64,000 nt of DNA from F23-B02 sp963625685. Its GTDB lineage: Bacteria > Bacillota > Clostridia > Oscillospirales > Oscillospiraceae. Shown here piece by piece: positions 1-7,722 of the stretch (within the stretch, counting starts at the first letter, position 1; every line of letters starts with the position of its first letter). The notes beneath the pieces are model-generated. The model worked only from the letters and a program-made list of their open reading frames with translations. It had not been told where the DNA came from and did not search any database. The stretch covers positions 40,081 to 104,080 of the forward strand of contig CAVFTR010000007.1 in assembly GCA_963625685.1 (NCBI GenBank), read 5' to 3'. A program made the position numbers and the translations under genes.

Positions 1-82
1 TCGGCTCGGGAGCGGTCTCCGGCGTTTTCTCCGAAAGGGCTTGCAGCCTGCGGCCCTTCTCTCTGTGCGGATACGGCGTCAT
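1..82 (-). CDS. 5' end of an unidentified protein (runs off the left edge)
   Basis: Partial gene whose first 27 codons are visible. I chose the ATG at 82 because a GGAG motif sits just upstream of it and the promoter at 109-137 would give a transcript starting near 102. Another ATG at 95, in a different frame, is also open to the edge but would be almost leaderless and has no ribosome binding site. The visible peptide starts MTPYPHREKG and is rich in Arg, Glu and Pro; no family is recognisable. The frame choice is uncertain. Confidence 0.4.
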   Translation of the reverse strand, partial: MTPYPHREKGRRLQALSEKTPETAPEP

Positions 83-108
83 CGTTCTCCGTCATCGCTG
101 ATTGTTAG

Positions 109-137
109 ATAATATCACCCAATCGCGCCACTGTCAA
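109..137 (-). promoter_or_regulatory. Sigma-A type promoter for the left-edge gene
   Basis: Read on the minus strand: TTGACA (137-132), 17-base spacer, TATTAT (114-109). It starts directly after the stop codon of the P-type ATPase at 145, so the left-edge gene has its own promoter. Confidence 0.7.
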
Positions 138-144
138 CCGCAAA

Positions 145-2796
145 TCAAAGGATCTCTCCTCTTTTTCTCATGGCCTTGCGCTGGAGGGTCTTTACGAGCT
201 CGACGATGACCATGCCGACCATGCCGATGCCCATTGCGATGAGATACTCGGCCAGGGATACGGGCGTGAAGCCGAAGGCGTCGGCGAGGAAGGGCACCTC
301 GCACACGAGCGTCGTAGCGCCGATGCTGCCGATAGCCGCCCAGGTGAGGGCTTTGTTCTTCGTGCCCATGGTGAAGATGCAGCCGCGCAGCGAGCGCATG
401 TTGAAGCTGTGGCATATCTCGGCCATGGACATCGTCAGGAAGGCCATCGTCGTTCCGTCGGCAGAGTCCGTTATCGTCCACACGCCGGTCTCTATATAAT
501 GGCCGACAAAGTATGCCGCGAGGACGAGCAGGGAGATGAGAAGTCCCTGATAGGCTATATCAAAGCCCATGCCGCCGGCGAATATGCCGTCCTTGGCCGG
601 GCGCGGACGCCGGTGCATGATATTTCCCTCGGCCTTTTCCATGCCCAGCGCCAGCGCCGGGAAGCAGTCGGTGACAAGGTTTATCCACAGAAGGTGCACC
701 GGCTTCAGGATCGTAAAGCCGAGGAGCGTCGCAACGAAAATGCTTATGACCTCGCTCATGTTCGAGCCCAGGAGGAACTGGATGGCCTTGCGGATGTTAT
801 CGTATATCCTGCGGCCCTCCTCGACGGCTCCGACGATGGTCGCGAAGTTGTCGTCTGCGAGCACCATGTCGGCGACGTTTTTTGTAACGTCGGTGCCGGT
901 TATGCCCATGCCCACGCCGATATCGGCGCTTTTTATCGACGGCGCGTCGTTTACGCCGTCGCCGGTCATGGCGGTGACGTAGCCGGCCCTGCGCCAGGCC
1001 GAGACTATGCGCGTCTTGTGCTCGGGCTGAACGCGGGCGTAGACGCTGATGCTCTGGAACTCGCGCTCGAACTCCTCGTCGCTCATGTCGGAAAGCTGAG
1101 CGCCCGTTATGGCCTTATCGCCCTCGCGCAGGATGCCGAGCTCCTTTGCGATGGCGACGGCGGTGTCGATATGGTCGCCCGTTATCATGATCGCGCGGAT
1201 GCCCGCCTCGACGCACTCGTCTATGGCGTCCTTTACCTCCGGGCGCACCGGATCTATCATGCCGGTGAGGCCCACAAAGCAGAGGTCCTGCTCCAGGTCC
1301 TCGGGCTCGCAGCTGTCCGGCTGCGCATCCCACACGCGCAGGGCGCAGGCCAGCACGCGCAGCGCCTTATCGGCCATGGCCTTGTTGTTTGCGAGTATCT
1401 CCTCGCGGCGGGCCTCCGTCATGGGAACGGCCTGACCGTCATGCAGATAGTGCGTGCACCTTCCGATTATGACGTCGGGCGCGCCCTTTGTGTACTGCAC
1501 GATGCCGTTCGGGGAAAGGTGCAGTGTGCTCATCATCTTTCTTCCGGAGTCGAAGGGCGCCTCGCCGCAGCGCGGGAAGGAGGCCTTGAGCTCTGTCTTG
1601 TTCAGCCCCAGCTTATTTGCCCACGCCACGAGCGCGGCCTCGGTGGGCTCGCCGGTGACGGCGCCGTTTTCGTCTATCTCCGCGTCGCAGCACAGTGCCA
1701 TCGCCTGCGCGAGCTCCCGCTCGTTTCCGCCGAAGCTGTCGACGACGGTCATTTTGTTCTGCGTCAGGGTGCCGGTCTTATCCGAGCATATGACCTGCGC
1801 GCAGCCGAGAGTTTCAACTGCCGTCAGGCGGCGGATGATGGCGCTGCGCTTTGACATGTTGGTAACGCCGATCGACAGCACCACCGTAACGACGGCGGCA
1901 AGGCCCTCGGGTATGGCCGCGACCGCGAGGGACACGGCTATCATGAAGGAGTTGAGAACGACCTCAAAATTGAGCCCGCCCGCTCTCAAAAGCTGCACTG
2001 CAAATATGACAACGCAGATGCCGAGCACGAGCCAGGTGAGTATCTTGCTCAGCTGCGTGAGCTTTATCTGAAGCGGGGTCTGGCCGTCGGAGGCCTGGGC
2101 CAGCGCGTCGGCTATCTTGCCCATCTCGGTGTCCATGCCCGTCGCGCATACTATCATCGCGCCGCGTCCGTATACGACCGTCGAGCCCATGTAGGCCATA
2201 TTGCGCCTGTCTCCGAGGGGAACGTCGCGCTCGTTATCCGAGAGGTTTATCATATCGATGAACTTGCTGACCGGCAACGACTCGCCCGTGAGGGCGGCCT
2301 CCTCGATCTTGAGGCTCGCGTTGTCGATGATCCTGCCGTCGGCCGGAACGGCGTCGCCGGCCTCGAGCAGCACGACGTCGCCGATCACGAGCTCCTCGCT
2401 GTGCACGGTAACTATCCTGCCGCCGCGCAGCACCTTCGAGGTCGCCGCAGACATCTCCTGCAGGGCCTCTATCGCCTTTTCGGCCTTGTTCTCCTGATAA
2501 ACGCCCAGGACGGCGTTGACGATAACGACGAACAGAATGATGATAACGTCGGCAAAGCTCTCGCCCTGCGTGACCGCCAGCACGCCGCTTATCGCCGCGG
2601 CGGCGAGCAGGATGATTATCATGGGGTCCGCCAGCTGCTTTAGAAACTGCTTTATGATAGAGTCCTTTTTCGCGGCGGCGAGCTTGTTCGGCCCGTTTTC
2701 GGCGAGCCTTTTTGCGGCCTCGGCCTCGCTCAGGCCGTTTTCGCTGCTTTTAAGCTGCTCTATCACGCGTTCCTTTTCTTCACAATAATACTTCAC
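145..2796 (-). CDS. P-type cation ATPase, Ca2+/Mn2+ (P2) type
   Basis: 883-residue P2-type ATPase, expected to pump Ca2+ or Mn2+ out across the cytoplasmic membrane. An N-terminal cation-ATPase domain is followed by the actuator motif LTGES (about 169-173), the membrane motif PEGL (296-299) typical of Ca2+ pumps, the phosphorylation motif DKTGTLT with Asp339, the hinge motif TGDGVND, and six C-terminal membrane segments. Length and motifs are those of complete bacterial SERCA/PMCA-like pumps. Its start overlaps the stop of the CNNM-like gene by four bases, and the pair lies behind a manganese riboswitch. The inferred substrate is therefore Mn2+, although Ca2+ cannot be excluded from sequence. 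Confidence 0.93.
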   Translation of the reverse strand: MKYYCEEKERVIEQLKSSENGLSEAEAAKRLAENGPNKLAAAKKDSIIKQFLKQLADPMIIILLAAAAISGVLAVTQGESFADVIIILFVVIVNAVLGVYQENKAEKAIEALQEMSAATSKVLRGGRIVTVHSEELVIGDVVLLEAGDAVPADGRIIDNASLKIEEAALTGESLPVSKFIDMINLSDNERDVPLGDRRNMAYMGSTVVYGRGAMIVCATGMDTEMGKIADALAQASDGQTPLQIKLTQLSKILTWLVLGICVVIFAVQLLRAGGLNFEVVLNSFMIAVSLAVAAIPEGLAAVVTVVLSIGVTNMSKRSAIIRRLTAVETLGCAQVICSDKTGTLTQNKMTVVDSFGGNERELAQAMALCCDAEIDENGAVTGEPTEAALVAWANKLGLNKTELKASFPRCGEAPFDSGRKMMSTLHLSPNGIVQYTKGAPDVIIGRCTHYLHDGQAVPMTEARREEILANNKAMADKALRVLACALRVWDAQPDSCEPEDLEQDLCFVGLTGMIDPVRPEVKDAIDECVEAGIRAIMITGDHIDTAVAIAKELGILREGDKAITGAQLSDMSDEEFEREFQSISVYARVQPEHKTRIVSAWRRAGYVTAMTGDGVNDAPSIKSADIGVGMGITGTDVTKNVADMVLADDNFATIVGAVEEGRRIYDNIRKAIQFLLGSNMSEVISIFVATLLGFTILKPVHLLWINLVTDCFPALALGMEKAEGNIMHRRPRPAKDGIFAGGMGFDIAYQGLLISLLVLAAYFVGHYIETGVWTITDSADGTTMAFLTMSMAEICHSFNMRSLRGCIFTMGTKNKALTWAAIGSIGATTLVCEVPFLADAFGFTPVSLAEYLIAMGIGMVGMVIVELVKTLQRKAMRKRGEIL

Positions 2797-4106
2797 TTAT
2801 GCTCCTCCTTCATAGCTACATTGACTTCCAGCACACGCCTTGCGTCCGTCGATGTGACCGTAATATACATATCTTCATAGCTGAAGCTGTCGCCGTTTGA
2901 AGGGATAGCTCCGAGCCGCTCGATGACCCAGCCGCCGACCGTATCGGCCTCGCTGTCGATCCTGCATCCGAGCTCATCGCACATCGCCTGAAGCGGCGTG
3001 CTGCCAAGTATGCAGCAGCTTCCGTCCTGATGCTTTTTTATGTTCTCCGTTATCTCATCGTTCTCGTCCCATATCTCGCCCACGAGCTCCTCAAGTATAT
3101 CCTCAAGCGTGATTATGCCGATAACGCCGCCGTAATCGTCGACAACGACAGCCATGTGCATATGCTCGCGCTGCATGTCGAGAAGGATCTTGTCTATACG
3201 CGTGCTCGCGTGAACAAAGCGCGCGGGGAGCAGAAAGTCCCGCATCGCTCCGCCCTCGCCGCGGCTGAGCGCGGTGAGATAGGTCTTTGCGTAGAGTATG
3301 CCGACAACATCGTCGACGCTCTCGCCGCAGACGGGAAAACGCGAATAGCCGCTTTCGGCAATTTCTCCGAGCAGCTTTTCCCGGGGAGCATCCAGCTGAA
3401 GAAAGCAGACCTGCGAGCGGTGCACCATAACGTCCCCGGCGGAGGTGTCGTTGAGCGCAAAAACGTTTTTGATAAGCTCCTTCTCGGCGCTTTCTATTGA
3501 GCCCGCTTCCTCTCCCTCGTCGAGCATCATGATTATTTCTTCTTCGGACACTTCCTCGGAGCTGTCATTCGGGTCTGTCCCGCACAGACGCAGCACCGCG
3601 TTCGTGGAAACGGTCAGCAGCCATATGACGGGCTTTAAAACCGTCGACATTCCGACCATCAGTCCGCTCACCGCACGGGCGATGCTGTCCGGGCGCTTCA
3701 TCGCGATGCGCTTGGGCACGAGCTCGCCGAAAACGAGCGTGAAGTAAGACAGAATGAGCGTTATTATGATGACCGACGCCGTATCGAGCGCGGAGGGGGA
3801 TATGCTCCTTACCCCGCAGTCGTTTACGAGCCAGTCGACCAGCTTGTCGGAAAAATTGTCCGCCGCGAACGCCGAGCCGAGAAATCCGGCGAGCGTTATA
3901 CATATCTGGATGGTCGATAAAAAGCCTGTGGGCTCCGTCACCATGCGGAGCATTCCGGCAGCCTTTTTGTCTCCGTCCTCGGCCATGCGGCGCAGCTTTG
4001 TCTCATTGAGCGATATCACGGCGATCTCCGTCGCCGCAAACAGGGCATTTACCGCTATAAGCGCGAGCTGAAGCAGTAATTGAGGCAATATTGAGTCTGT
4101 GTCCAT
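2793..4106 (-). CDS. CNNM/CorC (HlyC) family membrane protein with DUF21, CBS pair and C-terminal domain
   Basis: 437 residues. An N-terminal DUF21 region with about four membrane segments (about 1-190) precedes a CBS-domain pair (about 205-330) and a C-terminal CorC/HlyC domain. This is the usual order in the CNNM/CorC family linked to Mg2+ or other divalent cation export. The ATG at 4106 begins MDTDSILPQ and is preceded by AAAGGA; the frame is open further upstream, but that part is riboswitch RNA. It is the first gene of a two-gene operon with the P-type ATPase, translationally coupled, about 40 bases behind the riboswitch terminator. The known family role plus context suggests divalent-metal (Mn2+) handling. 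The term haemolysin, often used for this family, is not supported. Confidence 0.88.
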   Translation of the reverse strand: MDTDSILPQLLLQLALIAVNALFAATEIAVISLNETKLRRMAEDGDKKAAGMLRMVTEPTGFLSTIQICITLAGFLGSAFAADNFSDKLVDWLVNDCGVRSISPSALDTASVIIITLILSYFTLVFGELVPKRIAMKRPDSIARAVSGLMVGMSTVLKPVIWLLTVSTNAVLRLCGTDPNDSSEEVSEEEIIMMLDEGEEAGSIESAEKELIKNVFALNDTSAGDVMVHRSQVCFLQLDAPREKLLGEIAESGYSRFPVCGESVDDVVGILYAKTYLTALSRGEGGAMRDFLLPARFVHASTRIDKILLDMQREHMHMAVVVDDYGGVIGIITLEDILEELVGEIWDENDEITENIKKHQDGSCCILGSTPLQAMCDELGCRIDSEADTVGGWVIERLGAIPSNGDSFSYEDMYITVTSTDARRVLEVNVAMKEEHK

Positions 4107-4140
4107 TTGTTGTTTTCTCAGGTCCTTTCTTAAATTAAAT

Positions 4141-4183
4141 ATAAAAAAGACTTTTACGGCAATTATCCTTGCCGTAAAAGTCT
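4141..4183 (-). terminator. Riboswitch expression-platform terminator
   Basis: Perfect 14-bp inverted repeat (4148-4161 with 4170-4183) with an 8-base loop, followed on the minus strand by a run of six U. The 5' arm in the RNA contains CUUUUA (4180-4175), which is also the 3' strand of riboswitch stem P1. The terminator and the closed aptamer are therefore mutually exclusive. Confidence 0.85.
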
Positions 4184-4276
4184 TGCAAATACAATACATA
4201 TGTACTCGGCACACCGAACCCGACGGTTGAGATGGCGGCATGCCGAACGCCGTATGGCGCACGCTACTCCCTTTTA
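4175..4276 (-). ncRNA. yybP-ykoY (Mn2+) riboswitch aptamer
   Basis: On the minus strand the leader holds the yybP-ykoY signatures: GGGAGUAGC (4271-4263) right after the 5' strand of P1 (UAAAAG, 4276-4271), and near the 3' end a small hairpin around UACAUAUGUA followed by UUGCAAGAC and the P1 3' strand CUUUUA (4180-4175). P1 pairs UAAAAG with CUUUUA. Members of this family sense Mn2+ and usually turn expression on. Here P1 competes with the overlapping terminator, consistent with Mn2+-dependent readthrough into the CNNM-like and ATPase genes. Identification is by eye; Rfam model RF00080 would be the test. Confidence 0.85.
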
Positions 4277-4284
4277 ACTATATC

Positions 4285-4313
4285 AGAATATCATAAGCTG
4301 GCCCGCACGTCAA
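4285..4313 (-). promoter_or_regulatory. Promoter of the manganese-riboswitch operon
   Basis: Minus strand: TTGACG (4313-4308), 17-base spacer, TATTCT (4290-4285). The inferred transcript starts just before the P1 stem of the riboswitch. The promoter sits immediately after the stop of the TRIC-type gene at 4317. Confidence 0.7.
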
Positions 4314-4316
4314 CTG

Positions 4317-4964
4317 TTATTTTTCGCTTTGGTCAATATCCACCGACGGGAGGTTCCATTTGTATATCGTGGCGAAAACGCGCAGCGCGAAAACGAGCAG
4401 CATGCCGCAGCCGACGGACAGCAGCTTGTTCGCCCCCAGCGAGTACATCGCGTAGTACAGCCCGCCGCCGAGCAGCGACGCGACCGCGTACACGCGCTTT
4501 CTGAGCACCTTGGGCATGGTGTTGGTCATGATGTCGCGCAGCATGCCGCCGCCGACGCCGGTGCACATGCCGACGAACAGAACGAGGATGACGTTATCGC
4601 TCACGGGCATCGCCGCGTTCATGCCGGAGACGGTGAACACCGCAAGGCCGACAGCGTCGAAGATATTGTTGACAGCGTCGAGCTTGTCCAGATGCAGCTT
4701 GTATTCTTCTCTTCTGAGGTACGCGTCTATGAATACGGCCAGCGCCGCGGCGACGGAGATGAGCAGATACCAGTAGCTGACGAACATCACAGGCGGTATC
4801 TTCCCTATGAGCACGTCACGTATAACGCCGCCGCCGAGCGCCGTAGTCACCGCGAGAAACAGCACGCCGAAGACGTCGGCCTTCTTCTTGATCGCAGCCA
4901 TCGCGCCGGAGACCGCGAAGGCCGCGGCGCCGATGAGCTCGAGAACGAACATCGCCCCGTCCAT
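4317..4964 (-). CDS. UPF0126/TRIC-type membrane protein, possible cation channel
   Basis: 215 residues with about seven hydrophobic segments in two similar halves. Each half carries the family signature: GGGVIRD near residue 45 and GGGMLRD near 140. Bacterial members of this family have been described as trimeric intracellular cation channel homologues, so a monovalent-cation channel role is inferred. The start codon overlaps the ychF stop by one base (TGATG), so translation is probably coupled. The riboswitch promoter begins right after its stop codon. Confidence 0.85.
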   Translation of the reverse strand: MDGAMFVLELIGAAAFAVSGAMAAIKKKADVFGVLFLAVTTALGGGVIRDVLIGKIPPVMFVSYWYLLISVAAALAVFIDAYLRREEYKLHLDKLDAVNNIFDAVGLAVFTVSGMNAAMPVSDNVILVLFVGMCTGVGGGMLRDIMTNTMPKVLRKRVYAVASLLGGGLYYAMYSLGANKLLSVGCGMLLVFALRVFATIYKWNLPSVDIDQSEK

Positions 4965-6055
4965 CAGACGTTGAAGCGGAACAGCGTAACGTCGCCGTCG
5001 TGCATGACGTAGTCCTTGCCCTCGGAGCGGACAAGGCCCTTTTCCTTTGCCGCAGCCATGCTGCCGCAGGCCTTGAGGTCGTCGAAGGCGACTATCTCGG
5101 CGCGTATGAAGCCGCGCTCGAAGTCGGTGTGTATCTTACCGGCCGCCTGAGGCGCCTTCGTCCCGCGGCGGATCGTCCAGGCTCTGCACTCGTCGCTGCC
5201 GCAGGTGAGGAAGGATATGAGCCCCAGCAGCGAGTAGGAGGTCTTTATCATGCGGTCAAGCCCCGACTGGCTCATGCCGAGCTCCTCAAGGAACATCTCG
5301 CGCTCGTCCGGCTCAAGGGCCGCTATCTCGGCCTCGAGCTTTGCGCAGATGGGCAGCACCTGCGCGCCCTCCCTTGCGGCAATATCGCACAGCTGCCTGT
5401 AATACGCGTTGTTCTCATAATCGGCGACGCCGTCCTCGTCCATGTTCGCGGCATAGATGACGGGCTTTATCGTAAGCAGGTCGCTGGTCGCGATAAGCTC
5501 CATGTCGTCCGGCTCGCAGTCGTAGCTGCGTACGCTCCTGCCCTCGTTCAGATGCTCCAGCAGCTTTTGGAACACCTCGGCCTCGTGCAGGTATTTCCTG
5601 TCTCCCTTGGCGTTTTTATTTGCCTTTTCTATCCTGCGCTCGACCATCTCCATGTCGGCCATGATGAGCTCAAGGTCGATGATATCCACATCGCGCGCGG
5701 GGTCGGTGCCGCCCTCGACGTGGATGACGTTTTCATCGTCAAAGCATCTGACGACGTGGACGATGGCGTCGGTGTTGCGTATATTCGACAGAAATTTGTT
5801 GCCCAGGCCCTCGCCCTTGGACGCGCCCTTGACAAGGCCCGCGATATCGACAAACTCGATGACCGCCGGAGTGTATTTCTTCGGCTCGTATATCGACGCG
5901 AGAAAGTCGAGGCGCTCGTCCGGCACGGTGACCATGCCGACGTTCGGCTCTATCGTGCAGAACGGATAGTTCGCGCTCTCCGCTCCCGCGTTTGTGATCG
6001 CATTGAACAGTGTGGACTTGCCGACGTTCGGCAGCCCGACGATACCTAATTTCAT
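4964..6055 (-). CDS. ychF: Redox-regulated ATPase YchF (OLA1 family)
   Basis: 363 residues, the normal YchF length. The Obg-type P-loop GLPNVGKST is at about 6-14 and the G3 motif DIAGLVKGASKG follows. The G4 position reads NMDE rather than NKxD, the family hallmark that gives ATP rather than GTP preference. A C-terminal TGS domain completes the protein. The ATG at 6055 (MKLGIVGL) has an AGGAGG site; the frame extends upstream, but without conserved residues. YchF binds ribosomes and influences translation fidelity and oxidative stress. It is co-transcribed with the TRIC-type gene. Confidence 0.95.
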   Translation of the reverse strand: MKLGIVGLPNVGKSTLFNAITNAGAESANYPFCTIEPNVGMVTVPDERLDFLASIYEPKKYTPAVIEFVDIAGLVKGASKGEGLGNKFLSNIRNTDAIVHVVRCFDDENVIHVEGGTDPARDVDIIDLELIMADMEMVERRIEKANKNAKGDRKYLHEAEVFQKLLEHLNEGRSVRSYDCEPDDMELIATSDLLTIKPVIYAANMDEDGVADYENNAYYRQLCDIAAREGAQVLPICAKLEAEIAALEPDEREMFLEELGMSQSGLDRMIKTSYSLLGLISFLTCGSDECRAWTIRRGTKAPQAAGKIHTDFERGFIRAEIVAFDDLKACGSMAAAKEKGLVRSEGKDYVMHDGDVTLFRFNV

Positions 6056-6119
6056 AAAGGAAATCCTCCTTTTCATTTTCAGCACATTTTCAACAAGATA
6101 TTGTAACATCCGCAGGCGC

Positions 6120-6142
6120 AAAGTGCAAGCGCGATCGTGCGC
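6120..6142 (+). repeat. 23-bp direct repeat, left copy (island boundary candidate)
   Basis: AAAGTGCAAGC, one variable base (g), then CGATCGTGCGC. A second copy in the same orientation, differing only at the middle base, is at 10227-10249. The two copies bracket the AT-richer segment with the Cys-rich cassette and gene fragments. The centre contains an inverted repeat (GCGATCGTGC here, GCACGATCGTGC in the right copy). Confidence 0.75.
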
Positions 6143-6153
6143 CCGTGCGCAAC

Positions 6154-6199
6154 AAAAAAGCTCCCGGAGAAGTTCATCTTTTGATGCTTCTCCGGGAAG
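6154..6199 (-). terminator. Intrinsic terminator of the Sel1/Cys-rich operon
   Basis: Minus-strand hairpin: CCCGGAGAAG (6096-type arm at 6096+91, i.e. 6096 is not used; arms are 6087+100 to 6196 and 6163-6172), inner CATC/GATG pair, then a run of U opposite 6154-6159. In plain terms the arms are 6163-6172 and 6187-6196. It lies just after the stop codon at 6205. Confidence 0.8.
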
Positions 6200-6204
6200 T
6201 CTGT

Positions 6205-7107
6205 TCAGCAGGGCAGCCTGAAATTATAATTTCTCGCGTCCTCTGCCCATTTATAAAATTCCTGCTGGCTGAATGAATATTCGCTTAATTTATCTGCGTT
6301 ATCTCTGTCAAGTACGGCGGCAATGACCGCACAGTACGCGGCATTTTTCGCGTTTCTCTCCGACGGACTACTGATATTTTTCAGTTTGAACCACTCTCTC
6401 AGAACCAATGCCGCTTGTGCGTATGCATCGTTGAAAGAATTATCCTTCGGTGCAGGCTTTACATTTAGTGCTTTGAGGAGATACTCCTTCTCCCTTTCGG
6501 GATCATAACCGGCAAACGATTTATCCCCATATATCCATGCGATTCCTTTATAGGCTTCCACCTTCGTTTGTCCACACCCGATATTTCCGGCCTTAATATA
6601 CAGTGCGAGAGCTTCGTCGTAATTTTTACCCACATGGTATTTAAGCCCCAAGTCTACCATCGCTTTCGGGTCGGTTTCTGCCGCCTTAGCTAACCAGTAG
6701 CGTGCTTTTTCTTTGTCCTCACGCAGCTTGAGCACTCCGTCACCCGAATATTCAAAGGAAAGCGCCATCATTGCCTCAGTGTTTCCGTTTTCGGCAGCTT
6801 TAGTCCACCAGCTGAGCGTTTCATCGGCATTCCGCGTATTCGAGGAAACAGCCCCAAGCAGTCCGATCCAGTATTGTGCATTTGAATCACCCTTCAGCGC
6901 TTTGGGAAGATATACTTTGCGCCTTATTTCGTTGTATTTTTCATCCGTCAGTCCATTATCGAAATACCTTCCTAATTTCGCATTTGCCGAAGGATCGCCA
7001 TTATCTGCCGCCTCCACTATCGCGGCTATTTCATCCTCGGACGAATTGCTGCCTTTCAGGCTCCTGAAAATAATAATAATTACTATCGCAAGAATAATTA
7101 CCCACAT
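6205..7107 (-). CDS. Membrane-anchored Sel1-like repeat protein
   Basis: 300 residues. The ATG at 7107 begins MWVIILAIVIIII, a single N-terminal membrane segment, with a G-rich ribosome binding site; there is no clear alternative. The rest is built of TPR/Sel1-like helical repeats, for example the segments around ANAKLGRYFDNGL, TEAMMALSFEYSGDG and PKAMVDLGLKYHVG, with the spacing of alternating Ala, Leu and Tyr typical of SLR units. Such proteins act as adaptors. It is the last gene of the operon that begins with three Cys-rich mini-proteins, 10 bases behind the third. Base composition is visibly more AT-rich than the chromosomal neighbours, which suggests acquisition. Function unknown. Confidence 0.8.
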   Translation of the reverse strand: MWVIILAIVIIIIFRSLKGSNSSEDEIAAIVEAADNGDPSANAKLGRYFDNGLTDEKYNEIRRKVYLPKALKGDSNAQYWIGLLGAVSSNTRNADETLSWWTKAAENGNTEAMMALSFEYSGDGVLKLREDKEKARYWLAKAAETDPKAMVDLGLKYHVGKNYDEALALYIKAGNIGCGQTKVEAYKGIAWIYGDKSFAGYDPEREKEYLLKALNVKPAPKDNSFNDAYAQAALVLREWFKLKNISSPSERNAKNAAYCAVIAAVLDRDNADKLSEYSFSQQEFYKWAEDARNYNFRLPC

Positions 7108-7117
7108 ATCAAGCCCC

Positions 7118-7264
7118 CTACCCCACGCGGTACATAGTGGCGCCGCACTGCGGGCATCTGCATGTGTCTCCCAGCACGCGGACACGCATTGCGTAGCCGC
7201 AGCTGCCGCACTTGAACATGTCGCTGACATAGAGTATTGCTTTAGATACGAATTTTCTCAACAT
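7118..7264 (-). CDS. 48-residue zinc-ribbon mini-protein
   Basis: Small protein with two cysteine pairs, CGSC and CPQC, plus CRC just before the second pair. This arrangement fits a zinc ribbon. The ATG at 7264 (MLRKFVSK) has GGGAG about nine bases upstream; an ATG at 7309 in the same frame would overlap the preceding mini-gene. An amphipathic or hydrophobic N-terminal stretch precedes the ribbon. It lies 13 bases after the 37-residue gene and 10 bases before the Sel1 gene, so it is clearly co-transcribed. Function unknown. Confidence 0.75.
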   Translation of the reverse strand: MLRKFVSKAILYVSDMFKCGSCGYAMRVRVLGDTCRCPQCGATMYRVG

Positions 7265-7277
7265 TTCTTTTCTCCCT

Positions 7278-7391
7278 TCACGAAATAAAAATAGTTCCGC
7301 ATCTCTCACACTGATACCTCCAGTGTATCCCGTCGTCAGAGCAGAGCGGATGGGCCGTAAAGCCGCATTTGGGGCAAGTTTTTTTCTCCAT
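7278..7391 (-). CDS. 37-residue zinc-ribbon mini-protein
   Basis: Very short gene with a strong GGGAGGA ribosome binding site eight bases before the ATG at 7391. The product starts MEKKTCPKCGF and later has CERCGT, giving a CPKC/CERC pair typical of a treble-clef or zinc-ribbon fold. It sits 21 bases after the first Cys-rich gene and 13 bases before the next. Its size makes it easy to miss, but signal, spacing and paired cysteines all support it. Confidence 0.75.
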   Translation of the reverse strand: MEKKTCPKCGFTAHPLCSDDGIHWRYQCERCGTIFIS

Positions 7392-7412
7392 ACGAATGTC
7401 CTCCCAACAAAG

Positions 7413-7598
7413 TTATTTTATATGATATCTGTAGACCTCGCAGCTTTTATAATTGTCTCCGCTGTCGGAATTGCAGGTATACCTGACCTGCGCGCTGTCC
7501 GGCGTAAATTCCTGCTTACATAATCTGCATATATATTTGTCGTTTGCCGAGGACAACAGGCCGCAGGACCTGTAATCAAGGTAATAGCATCTTGACAC
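7413..7598 (-). CDS. 61-residue cysteine-rich mini-protein
   Basis: First gene of the cassette. I chose the GTG at 7598 because GAGAGG lies seven bases upstream; a GTG at 7607 in the same frame overlaps that site. The product has at least six cysteines, including CRLC at mid-length and Cys residues near YRSC, YTC and KSC, and several tyrosines. It is likely metal-binding (inference). It lies about 35 bases after the predicted transcription start of the consensus promoter at 7641-7669. Confidence 0.65.
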   Translation of the reverse strand: MSRCYYLDYRSCGLLSSANDKYICRLCKQEFTPDSAQVRYTCNSDSGDNYKSCEVYRYHIK

Positions 7599-7640
7599 CG
7601 TCAGCACCTCTCATCACCGAAAATTTGTAATTCCGAGGTA

Positions 7641-7669
7641 ATTATACTCAATCTCTGAGTAATTGTCAA
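7641..7669 (-). promoter_or_regulatory. Perfect-consensus promoter of the Cys-rich/Sel1 operon
   Basis: Minus strand: TTGACA (7669-7664), exactly 17 bases, TATAAT (7646-7641). This is the unmodified sigma-A consensus. One operator dyad fills the spacer and a second abuts the -35 box, so the promoter is expected to be strong but tightly repressed. Confidence 0.85.
7645..7661. promoter_or_regulatory. Operator dyad 1 for the XRE repressor
   Basis: TACTCA-N5-TGAGTA, a perfect 6-bp inverted repeat lying in the spacer between the -10 and -35 boxes of the minus-strand promoter. Occupation would block RNA polymerase. Confidence 0.75.
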
Positions 7670-7686
7670 TACTCAAAGATTGAGTG
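7670..7686. promoter_or_regulatory. Operator dyad 2 for the XRE repressor
   Basis: TACTCA-N5-TGAGTG, one mismatch from dyad 1 and centred 25 bp from it, directly upstream of the -35 box and in front of the divergent XRE gene. The shared sequence suggests cooperative binding by one repressor that also controls itself. Confidence 0.75.
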
Positions 7687-7722
7687 TGTTACTTTTTCCT
7701 AAACACTATTTAGGAGAACTAT

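Noticed and set aside
1..82. T-box or other leader RNA at the left edge
   Set aside because: No T-box sequence (GGTGGNACCGCG-like) or other known leader motif; it reads better as the start of a coding region.
2793..4106. Haemolysin function for the CNNM/CorC-like protein
   Set aside because: The name is historical for the family; domains and riboswitch context point to divalent metal transport.
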